DNA from: an uncultured Lachnospiraceae bacterium
GTDB lineage: Bacteria; Bacillota; Clostridia; Lachnospirales; Lachnospiraceae
Assembly: GCA_910583815.1 (NCBI GenBank)
Contig: CAJTZB010000056.1
Coordinates: forward strand, 1 to 13,566
Reading direction: 5' to 3'
DNA: 13,566 nt
Positions within the stretch are counted from its first letter, which is position 1, and every line of letters starts with the position of its first letter. The translations under genes were made by a program, and so were the position numbers. A model generated the notes under the pieces. That model worked only from the letters and a program-made list of their open reading frames with translations. It made no database searches and had not been told where the DNA came from. Of the stretch, positions 6,458-13,566 are shown piece by piece.

Positions 6458-7396
6458 ATGGACATTATTTATATGATTTTAGCTGGGCTGCACCTGCTCT
6501 TTTCTGTTGTATATGCAGTAGAATTCCGCTATGAAGAGGATGGAACTCCAAGCACACAAAAAGCATTGCTTCGTTTTGTAATTACTTTCATGCTTCCAGT
6601 GCTCGGATTTTTGTTCCTCTGGTTCTCGGATTTTTGTGAAAACAGAGTAAAGCAGCATAACAGCCGGGCAAGTGAATTTTCTCTGTTTGAACAGGAAATT
6701 AGCTTAGATTTGTTAAAAACTATCAACTATGCAGAAGAAATCAATAAGGTGCCAATGGTAGAAGCACTTCAGATGGGAGACTACTCATTCCGCAGAAAAA
6801 TGGTAGTAGATACGCTTCGTGAAGATGATACATTAGAATACGTCAATGTATTAAAAGAAGCTCTGCTCAACGAGGATGCCGAAACTTCACATTATGCAAG
6901 TTCGGTAATCATGGATATTCAAGGGAAACTGCAATCTGCCTTATCCCAAAAAGAGGAACAGTTTTATGCAGAACCTGAAAATCTTTCAGCAGCTTATGCT
7001 TACGAAGAAGAACTATATAAAGTAATTAAAAGCAACGTGTATGACTCTCGGAATTTGAAAAAATATTATGCGAAATATAAAAGCGTCTCCAATCAGCTTC
7101 TTGGTGCTGCTCTCCCTGAAGAGCTTTGCTACCATAACCGCATTGAAATTGATGTTGAAACAAATGACTTAGAGCATGCAAAAGAAATCTGTGATGCCTA
7201 TGCAGATGCCTATCCGGAAAGCGAAGAAATGGTAGCCGATAACCTAAAGCTTTGCATCCGGCTGCAAGACAGAAAACGAATGGACAACTTCCTGATGCGC
7301 TTAAAACAGATGCCTGTTATACTGACTGCACATTCGCTTCAATATGTCCGTTTCTTTGAACAAAAGTCCTATGTGGAAGAACAAGAGGGAGCATGA
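6458..7396 (+). CDS. pelE: PelE, membrane and helical-repeat subunit of Pel synthase
   Basis: The 312-aa protein has two N-terminal membrane segments (about residues 3-22 and 38-57). A long charged, all-helical cytoplasmic region follows, resembling TPR/HEAT-like repeats, with a piece around EALLNEDAETSHYASSVI (134-151). P. aeruginosa PelE is of similar size and plan and acts in the PelD-E-F-G membrane complex. I assign it mainly by this architecture and by its place between pelD and the deacetylase, since the sequence is poorly conserved. GGGAGGG at 6444-6450 precedes ATG 6458 by 7 nt. Only 3 nt separate it from pelD, and its stop overlaps the next start by 4 nt (ATGA), implying translational coupling. 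Confidence 0.8.
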   Translation: MDIIYMILAGLHLLFSVVYAVEFRYEEDGTPSTQKALLRFVITFMLPVLGFLFLWFSDFCENRVKQHNSRASEFSLFEQEISLDLLKTINYAEEINKVPMVEALQMGDYSFRRKMVVDTLREDDTLEYVNVLKEALLNEDAETSHYASSVIMDIQGKLQSALSQKEEQFYAEPENLSAAYAYEEELYKVIKSNVYDSRNLKKYYAKYKSVSNQLLGAALPEELCYHNRIEIDVETNDLEHAKEICDAYADAYPESEEMVADNLKLCIRLQDRKRMDNFLMRLKQMPVILTAHSLQYVRFFEQKSYVEEQEGA

Positions 7397-9240
7397 ACAA
7401 CTATTTTAACAAACTGCTTGTATATATGGTAATAGGGGTGCTGTTTGTTGCGGCATTGTGGTTCGTCAATAACGGTTCGCTTGTAAATGCAATGCAGGGA
7501 GCCGAGGATAAAGTAACGGTTTTGGAAACTCCTCTCAATCCATTAGAAGAAACCGCTTTGTTAAACGGCAGACAGCAGATTCTCATATTGTACAGCAAGG
7601 GAGATACCTATTCAGAAAAACTCACAAAAAATCTGCAAAAAGTCTGCAAGTGGCTGAAAACAGACTGTAACCTGCTGGATACATCCAGAAAAGATACCGT
7701 TTCTTATGCGGATTATGATATGGTTATCATTGCAACCCAATCTGTGGAAACAGAAATAGGAGTGGATTTGGGCCGTATGATCAATTATGCGAATCAGGGC
7801 GGAAAACTGCTTTGGGCAATTCTCCCGGATGATCTTGGACTGCACTTTCAGTCTATATACCGGAATATCGGCATTATGGATTATGGTGCTTTCACATCTT
7901 TTTCGGGATTCCATTTTACGGAAGAACTGATTCCGGGCTGTGCAGGGCTTTCCTTTGAGGGAGATGAATTTCAGGACGCTTGCACCACCTTTTTATTGGA
8001 GGATTCCTGCCGTATCTATATGAAAGATACCGAACATGGGACGCCCCTTATGTGGACCAAAACATGCGGAGACGGAAAAATTGCGTTTTTTAATATGACT
8101 TCCACAGTTGCCGACTATTTTACCGGAATGCTCTCCGCCGGAATCATGACCTTGTATGATACTTTCCTATACCCTGTCATCAATGCAAAAACAGTATTTA
8201 TTGATGACTTTCCGTCTATGCAGTATAACAGTGACAGCGATGTAATTAAGGCCGATTACAACCGCACAATAAAAGAATTTTACCGTGATATTTGGTGGCC
8301 GGATATGCAGTCAGCAGCAAAGCAGTATGGGATTGCCTATACTGGACTGTTTATGGCAACTTACGACGATGTCGTCAATCCAGAAAATTTCAGTTACAGC
8401 AAGGACAGCATGGAACAGTATTATGGAAACAGCCTGTTAAAAAACCATTTTGAACTTGGTGCGCACGGCTACAACCATCAGCCGCTTACTTTGGAAGGCG
8501 GCACGCCGGATTTTATGGGCTATCGTGCATGGAACAGCACAGAAGACATGAAACAGTCTCTTTATAAATTTATTGAGATTTCAGAAAGCCTGTTTCAGAC
8601 AGTAAAAATGGAAACCTATGTACCGCCATCCAATTATCTGAGCAAAGAAGGAAGGGAAGCTGTTGTCGCAGCACTTCCCGATTTAAAGGCAATCTCCGGT
8701 GTATATACGCAAGAGAATGAAGATGGGGATGTCTATGCACAGGATTTTGAGATTTCCGAAGACGGAATCGCAGAATATCCACGTATTTCTGCAGGAATGC
8801 TAAAGGATGTCTATGGAGATTTTTCTTTTTTGTGTGCTGCGGGACTATATGGTGCATTTTCTCATTTTGTCCATCCAGATGATATTCTGGACGAAGAAAG
8901 AGGGGGCGGTTTGGAATGGCAGAAACTGTTCCAAAATTACTGTGATAAGTTAGAGATTTTAAATACCCATTTTAGCAGCCTGCGTCCCCTGACGGCTACA
9001 GAGGCAGCGGATGCACTTTGGATCGCTTATTATGCAGAACCGGAGTTTACCATAACTGAGGACAAAATAGAAGGCATCATTTACAATTATTATGGCGAAG
9101 TGCAATTTTACTTAAAATCAGAGAAAAAGCCGGAGGCAGCTTCGGACGGCGTAAATATCACGCCGCTTCGCGCAAGGGGAAACGGTAATTATTATCTTGT
9201 GCAGGTAAATAAACCATCGTTTTCCATTTATCTAAAGTAA
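7393..9240 (+). CDS. pelA: Membrane-anchored Pel polysaccharide deacetylase (PelA deacetylase-type, DUF2194-like)
   Basis: The protein is expected to remove N-acetyl groups from nascent Pel polymer outside the membrane, giving a cationic chain. Residues 8-25 are a single membrane anchor. Residues 60-260 form a Rossmann/GATase-like alpha-beta region (QQILILYSKGD, DYDMVIIATQ, GGKLLWAILP). The deacetylase domain follows: FIDDFPS (269-275) supplies the catalytic base D271 and metal ligand D272, HGYNH (358-362) gives the two metal-binding histidines, and PPSNYLS (411-417) and FVHPDD (492-497) are later motifs. A beta-rich tail covers about 550-615. Compared with P. aeruginosa PelA (over 900 aa), the N-terminal glycoside hydrolase domain is missing and a membrane anchor is present, as in the Gram-positive pelDEADAFG cluster type. 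GAGGGAG just before ATG 7393 serves as ribosome binding site, overlapping the end of pelE. Confidence 0.87.
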   Translation: MNNYFNKLLVYMVIGVLFVAALWFVNNGSLVNAMQGAEDKVTVLETPLNPLEETALLNGRQQILILYSKGDTYSEKLTKNLQKVCKWLKTDCNLLDTSRKDTVSYADYDMVIIATQSVETEIGVDLGRMINYANQGGKLLWAILPDDLGLHFQSIYRNIGIMDYGAFTSFSGFHFTEELIPGCAGLSFEGDEFQDACTTFLLEDSCRIYMKDTEHGTPLMWTKTCGDGKIAFFNMTSTVADYFTGMLSAGIMTLYDTFLYPVINAKTVFIDDFPSMQYNSDSDVIKADYNRTIKEFYRDIWWPDMQSAAKQYGIAYTGLFMATYDDVVNPENFSYSKDSMEQYYGNSLLKNHFELGAHGYNHQPLTLEGGTPDFMGYRAWNSTEDMKQSLYKFIEISESLFQTVKMETYVPPSNYLSKEGREAVVAALPDLKAISGVYTQENEDGDVYAQDFEISEDGIAEYPRISAGMLKDVYGDFSFLCAAGLYGAFSHFVHPDDILDEERGGGLEWQKLFQNYCDKLEILNTHFSSLRPLTATEAADALWIAYYAEPEFTITEDKIEGIIYNYYGEVQFYLKSEKKPEAASDGVNITPLRARGNGNYYLVQVNKPSFSIYLK

Positions 9241-9265
9241 AAAGTGCAGAAGGGAGTGGCATACG

Positions 9266-10678
9266 ATGAAAATATGTGTGATTGCAGAAGGCTGTTATCC
9301 ATATGTTGCCGGCGGTGTATCCTCATGGATTCAGATGCTGATAAAAGGTATGCCGGAACATGAGTTCTGTATCTGTACCATTGCTGCTAATATGGAACAA
9401 AAAGGGAAGTTTAAATATGAGCTTCCGTCCAATATAGTTGAAGTCAAAGAAAATTTTTTGGATGAGTTTTTAGATGGCGGAACTGCAAAGAAAATCAAAT
9501 ACCGGCTTCTTCCGGAGGAAAAGCAGGCAGTACTGGATTTAATTACAAAGGATTCTGTCAACTGGGAAGTACTGTTTCGCATGTTTGCAGTTGATGGAAA
9601 ATATCATATCAATGACTTTTTAGCCAGTGAAGCATTTCTTGAAATCATGACAGAAGCGTGCCAGACAAAATTTCGGTGTACTCCTTTTTTAAAAGTGTTT
9701 TGGACCATACGTTCCATGTTGCTGCCAATTTTCAACGTATTGTCGTGTGCTGTGCCAGAGGCAGATATTTATCATAGCGTTTCTACCGGCTATGCCGGTA
9801 TTTTGGGTGCATGTTTTAAATACAAGACCGGCAAGCCATATATCGTGACAGAACACGGAATCTATGTCAGGGAGCGCGAGGAGGAAATCATCAAAGCAGG
9901 CTGGGTGGATGTACACTTTAAGCACACTTGGATTGATTTTTTTGCAGGTATGGCAAGGATAGCCTATGATAAGGCAGACCGGATTATTTCTCTGTTTCAG
10001 GGAGCAAAAGAGCTTCAGATAATTGCAGGTGCACCGGAAAAAAAGTGCAGAGTGATCCCAAACGGCATTAAGCTGTCTCGTTTTTCACATATAGGGCCGG
10101 TTGAAGACGACGGACATCCGCTGGCACTCGGCGGAGTCATTCGTGTAGTGCCGATTAAAGACATTAAAACCATGATTTATGCATTTGAAGTAGTAAAACG
10201 CCGGAGACCGGAGGCAAAACTCTATTTAATTGGCCCAACGGATGAAGACCCTGAGTACTACAAAGAATGCTTAGATATTATTAAGTCCCTTCACTGTCCG
10301 GACATTGAGTTTGTCGGACGTGTTGACGTGGCAGAATGGTATGCCAAATTGGATATTGTACTGCTTAGTTCAGTATCGGAAGGGCAGCCGTTTGTGCTGT
10401 TGGAAGGCATGGCATCAAAACGCCCGCTTGTTGCCACAAATGTTGGCTCTTGCAGGGAGCTGATAGAAGGAAATAACGACGGTTTTGGAATGGCAGGTGA
10501 AGTCGTGCCTGCCATGAATCCCAATTTGATGGCAAAGGCAATTTTAAGAATTGCCGAGGACAGAGATGCGTTGCGGACTATGGCAGACAACGGCTACAAA
10601 AGAGTAGCACAGTTTTATCAAGAGGAAGATTTTTTAAAAACTTACCAGGACTTATATGAGGAAGTAAGGGAAACGTAA
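9266..10678 (+). CDS. pelF: PelF, GT4 family glycosyltransferase of Pel synthase
   Basis: PelF is the cytosolic glycosyltransferase that polymerises the Pel chain from nucleotide sugars; UDP-linked N-acetylhexosamine is the donor proposed for the family. Visible features in 470 aa are MKICVIAEGCYPYVAGGVSSW at the N-terminus (glycine-rich acceptor loop), TEHGIYVREREEEI (195-208, strongly PelF-like), the VIPNGI element (263-268) starting the second Rossmann domain, and SEGQPFVLLEGMASKRP (371-387). The last holds the retaining GT-B EX7E pair E372 and E380. The length is close to P. aeruginosa PelF (about 507 aa). AGGGAG at 9251-9256 precedes ATG 9266, and the gap from the deacetylase is 25 nt. 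Its stop codon directly abuts the pelG ATG, so the two are probably coupled. Confidence 0.93.
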   Translation: MKICVIAEGCYPYVAGGVSSWIQMLIKGMPEHEFCICTIAANMEQKGKFKYELPSNIVEVKENFLDEFLDGGTAKKIKYRLLPEEKQAVLDLITKDSVNWEVLFRMFAVDGKYHINDFLASEAFLEIMTEACQTKFRCTPFLKVFWTIRSMLLPIFNVLSCAVPEADIYHSVSTGYAGILGACFKYKTGKPYIVTEHGIYVREREEEIIKAGWVDVHFKHTWIDFFAGMARIAYDKADRIISLFQGAKELQIIAGAPEKKCRVIPNGIKLSRFSHIGPVEDDGHPLALGGVIRVVPIKDIKTMIYAFEVVKRRRPEAKLYLIGPTDEDPEYYKECLDIIKSLHCPDIEFVGRVDVAEWYAKLDIVLLSSVSEGQPFVLLEGMASKRPLVATNVGSCRELIEGNNDGFGMAGEVVPAMNPNLMAKAILRIAEDRDALRTMADNGYKRVAQFYQEEDFLKTYQDLYEEVRET

Positions 10679-12133
10679 ATGGCAGGTGTAGGATTTGAAC
10701 TGAAAAAGCTGTTTAAAAAGAAAGGGAGCTTTTTCCATTTGTTAAAAGCTTATTCTGTCTCTGCAATTGTGACAGAAGGCCCGCTTCTTTTGAACATTAT
10801 ATTGTTGTTTGCACTGAGGCTGATGTTAAATCTGTTTGGGGCATCCTATGCCGTCCAGGAGCTGTATCTTGTAACAACTACTTACATTATGACGTTTTCT
10901 CTGGGCTCTGCCAATACTGTTTTAATGTTTATCAGCCGTTTCATCTCTGACTGTATTTATGAAAAAAGGAGAAAGGATATACTGCCTTCCTTCTTTACAA
11001 CAATTTTTTGGATGCTGCTTATATTGGGGCCGGTTTTTGGCATTTATATCTTTTCGTTGGACAAACCATTGCTGCATAAAATGCTGAACTTGCTGCAATT
11101 TCTGGTTATGCTGATTGTCTGGATACAGATGGCATATCTGTCTGCCATTAAGAAATATCTGCTTGTACTGCTTGGGTTTATCGCAGCAACATTAGGCTCG
11201 ATTTCTTTTTCCCTGATTTTTTTGTTTGCAGGAATGGAAGCGCTGACTGCCGTATTTACCGCTTCTCTGATTGGCTATCTGATTCTCCTGATTCTGTATA
11301 CAAAGGAAATGATTCAGTATTTTCCAATGGGAGAGGTAAACCTGTTTTTGTTATTCCCGCATCTGGATAAATATAAGGATTTGCTGCTGACCGGATTTTT
11401 AATAACCGTCGGGATGTATGGGCATACTATCGTGTTTTGGTTCAGCGAATACAGTACAAAGGTGATGGACTATATGGCTTACTGTATGAAATACGATATT
11501 AGCAACTACTTTGCGAGCCTTACAATACTTCCGTTTATGGTGACGTTTGTCGTATCTATGGAAGTTGATTTTTATGAAGCCTACCGGAAGTATTTTGATA
11601 CGATTTTAAACGAAGGGACTTATGACGACATAAAGGCAGAACGACGGAACCTGACAAAAACCCTGTTCCGTGAATTGGCTCATGTGTTTGAAATGCAGTT
11701 TTTCATTGAAATTATCTGTATCACCTTTTTGGCAAACCTTTTATCCGTACTTGGGTTTGACCTTGAGATGCTGGTGATTTACCGTTATCTCTGCATTGGG
11801 TATTGCTTCTATGTCCTTGCAAAAAGTGTTATAATTATTTTGATGTATTTTGACAGCCGTATTGGGGCATTAAAGGTTTCTGCCGTTTTTGCAGTTACAA
11901 GCGTGGCATTTTCCATAGCAACGCTGTTCTTTGGAATAGAAAGTTATGGACTTGGATTTGTAGCCGCCCTTGCTGTGACTGCGTTGTATGGCATTATAAC
12001 ATTAAAAAAATATATAGAACATTTGGAATTTCATGTATTCTGCAGCCAGCCGCTGTTTGCTGACAATGAAATCGGAGTTTTTGAAAGGCTGGGAGGCTAT
12101 TGGAATGAAAAGCTTAAGAAAAAAGGAAAGTAA
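10679..12133 (+). CDS. pelG: PelG, multi-pass membrane transporter of Pel synthase
   Basis: PelG is a MATE/Wzx-like polytopic protein thought to form the export path for the polymer made by PelF. The 484-aa length agrees with the family (about 456 aa in P. aeruginosa). The N-terminus MAGVGFELKKLFKKKG is the characteristic PelG start, followed by around twelve hydrophobic segments, for example about 36-52, 106-126, 130-150, 158-182 and 186-207. A cytoplasmic helical stretch lies near 300-330. The ATG follows the pelF TAA with no gap, with AAGGG at about 10666-10670 as a likely ribosome binding site. The end of the gene overlaps the next gene by 29 nt in another frame. Confidence 0.9.
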   Translation: MAGVGFELKKLFKKKGSFFHLLKAYSVSAIVTEGPLLLNIILLFALRLMLNLFGASYAVQELYLVTTTYIMTFSLGSANTVLMFISRFISDCIYEKRRKDILPSFFTTIFWMLLILGPVFGIYIFSLDKPLLHKMLNLLQFLVMLIVWIQMAYLSAIKKYLLVLLGFIAATLGSISFSLIFLFAGMEALTAVFTASLIGYLILLILYTKEMIQYFPMGEVNLFLLFPHLDKYKDLLLTGFLITVGMYGHTIVFWFSEYSTKVMDYMAYCMKYDISNYFASLTILPFMVTFVVSMEVDFYEAYRKYFDTILNEGTYDDIKAERRNLTKTLFRELAHVFEMQFFIEIICITFLANLLSVLGFDLEMLVIYRYLCIGYCFYVLAKSVIIILMYFDSRIGALKVSAVFAVTSVAFSIATLFFGIESYGLGFVAALAVTALYGIITLKKYIEHLEFHVFCSQPLFADNEIGVFERLGGYWNEKLKKKGK

Positions 12134-13566
12134 TAACAGATTTGTTATCTTTGTGCTGTTTATAATAGCATTTTTATCTATAGAAGGATGTGGTAATAAA
12201 GAAACTGTGGAGCAGGACAGCCCGGATGCTGCACCGACACAGATGCTAAGCGGCACAGAACAATTAGATGCTATGACGGTCATTGATGATAAGAGCGTAT
12301 ATTCCGCAGATGATACGGACAGTATCGTATATTTTTATGTCACCGTACGATATGGCAGCGAAGCAAGGGGTACTAACCATACATTTACCGAAGTCAACAG
12401 CGCAGTACGTTTTATGGACGAGGCCCATGTAAACAATGATGTTCTGGCAGAAGCATTGGTTCAGGTAGGCGACAAAAACGGTCCCAAAGAGGGAATGCTT
12501 GGATATGGTGAGACAAGAAGCAACGCTACGATTCGTATCAGGGGAAATTCTTCTTCTACGCTGCCTGTAAAATCTTATAAGTTAAAACTCGATGATGGTG
12601 CTGGCTTGTGGCGAGGACAGTCCAATATTGCATTAAACAAACATGCGTTTGACCCGACACGCTTTAGGAACAAACTGTATTTTGATATATTAAAAGAAAT
12701 TCCGGAAGTGCCAAGCCTTCGGACACAGTTCGCCATTTTATATATCAAAGACGAGACTGCAGGAGAAACTGAATTTAAAAATTATGGTTTTTATACGCAA
12801 GTAGAAGTTCCGACAAAAAAATATTTAAAAAATCACGGTATGGATTCCAGTGGTTATCTGTACAAAATGATTTCGTTTAACTGGGAGAAAAATGATGCCA
12901 TAAAAAATTTCGGTGATCCTGATTTTGATTTGGAAGCAATGGATAATGTGGTTTCCTGCCGTGGCAGAGAGGACAATACAAAGCTGCTGAAACTGATTGA
13001 TATGGTAAACGACCTGTCAATAGACATCAATGATATTATTGATACTTATTTTGACCGTGAAAACTATATTACATGGCTTGCCTACAATATTTTAATGGGA
13101 AATGTTGATACAACAATGCAAAACTACTATCTTTACAGCCCTCTTAATGGAAATAAATGGTATTTTATCGCATGGGATGGAGATGGAGCATTATGCCATA
13201 GGCAGAGCGTTATGATGGGAACCGATAAAAACAATGCCGACTGGGAAATCGGAATCTCAAATTACTGGAACGTCCTTTTGCATCAGCGTTTTCTAAAATA
13301 TGCTTCCAACCGGAAACAGCTGGCCGAAAAGGTAGAAGAGTTATATGGCTGGCTGAATAAAGACTATATAGCAGCAAAAGCAGAAGAATATAATTCCATT
13401 GTAGAGCAGTATGTAACACAAATGCCGGACTTACTGCATTTGCGTTATACAATAGAAGAGCGAGATACGATTGTAGATACCCTTGCAGAAGAAGTAGAGT
13501 ATTATTATGAAAAATTTCAGTCCTCTTTAACTGCACTTATGCCGTTTTGGGGCTATCAGGTAGTAA
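12105..13566 (+). CDS. CotH-kinase-like lipoprotein, 3' end beyond window
   Basis: The frame is open from ATG 12105 through 487 codons to the end of the window. GGGAGG at 12091-12096 lies 8 nt upstream, inside pelG. The N-terminus has two to three basic residues, a hydrophobic stretch (13-24) and a lipobox-like SIEGC with Cys29, so a lipid-anchored extracytoplasmic protein is likely; Glu at -2 is atypical. Residues 70-140 form a beta-rich lead-in domain. CotH-kinase motifs follow: RGNSSSTLPVKSYKLKL (146-162), YGFYTQVE (227-234), a helix ending GNVDTTMQNYYLY (332-344) and FIAWDGDGA (354-362), whose D358 and D360 match the metal-binding WDxDxA site. CotH of Bacillus phosphorylates spore coat proteins; the substrate here is unknown. 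Overlap with pelG points to translational coupling and a role with the Pel polymer or its surface anchoring. Confidence 0.82.
   Translation, partial: MKSLRKKESNNRFVIFVLFIIAFLSIEGCGNKETVEQDSPDAAPTQMLSGTEQLDAMTVIDDKSVYSADDTDSIVYFYVTVRYGSEARGTNHTFTEVNSAVRFMDEAHVNNDVLAEALVQVGDKNGPKEGMLGYGETRSNATIRIRGNSSSTLPVKSYKLKLDDGAGLWRGQSNIALNKHAFDPTRFRNKLYFDILKEIPEVPSLRTQFAILYIKDETAGETEFKNYGFYTQVEVPTKKYLKNHGMDSSGYLYKMISFNWEKNDAIKNFGDPDFDLEAMDNVVSCRGREDNTKLLKLIDMVNDLSIDINDIIDTYFDRENYITWLAYNILMGNVDTTMQNYYLYSPLNGNKWYFIAWDGDGALCHRQSVMMGTDKNNADWEIGISNYWNVLLHQRFLKYASNRKQLAEKVEELYGWLNKDYIAAKAEEYNSIVEQYVTQMPDLLHLRYTIEERDTIVDTLAEEVEYYYEKFQSSLTALMPFWGYQVV

Noticed and set aside
13210..13536. 108-aa minus-strand reading frame at the right edge
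   Set aside because: It is antisense to the CotH-like gene, whose frame carries recognisable motifs; the leucine-rich product is typical of an antisense shadow.
1..13566. tRNA, rRNA, CRISPR arrays, insertion sequences or phage genes
   Set aside because: No cloverleaf, spaced direct-repeat array, transposase or phage-type protein was recognised on either strand.

Overview
The window looks like a chromosome segment from an anaerobic Firmicute, most likely of the Lachnospiraceae or a close clostridial group. This is inferred from protein style (clostridial DAHP synthase, a 441-aa pyrimidine-nucleoside phosphorylase, a clostridial nucleosidase relic), strong GGAGG ribosome binding sites, sigma-A type promoters and moderate GC. 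No taxonomic search was possible.

Region 1 (1-2372) is housekeeping. It holds the 3' end of a class I aminotransferase, a Nudix ADP-ribose pyrophosphatase and a bidirectional terminator. A type I DAHP synthase follows on the minus strand with a near-consensus promoter. Behind it lies a minus-strand methylthioadenosine/S-adenosylhomocysteine nucleosidase relic. Its ribosome binding site and first seven codons survive, but the middle is deleted and an in-frame TGA sits at the junction. Its last codons carry the -35 element of the DAHP synthase promoter.

Region 2 (2373-4160) holds a pyrimidine-nucleoside phosphorylase with its own promoter and terminator, then a small membrane-anchored protein with one Ig-like (Big_2-type) domain.

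Region 3 (4206 to the end) is the main interest: a complete Gram-positive-type Pel exopolysaccharide operon in the order pelD-pelE-pelA(deacetylase)-pelF-pelG. It is followed, with a 29-nt overlap, by a CotH-kinase-like lipoprotein gene that runs off the window. PelD (membrane, GAF and degenerate GGDEF with an RxxD c-di-GMP site) would sense c-di-GMP. PelF (GT4 glycosyltransferase), PelG (multi-pass transporter) and PelE (membrane plus helical repeats) would make and export the polymer. The membrane-anchored deacetylase would remove acetyl groups to give a cationic polysaccharide. No outer-membrane components (PelB, PelC) are seen, as expected for a monoderm.

Three features stand out: an N-terminal Rossmann/SDR-like domain fused to PelD with its catalytic residues apparently lost; a 19-bp perfect inverted repeat just after the predicted pel transcription start, whose ATGGTAT half-site also overlaps the -10 element; and the CotH-like lipoprotein apparently translationally coupled to pelG.
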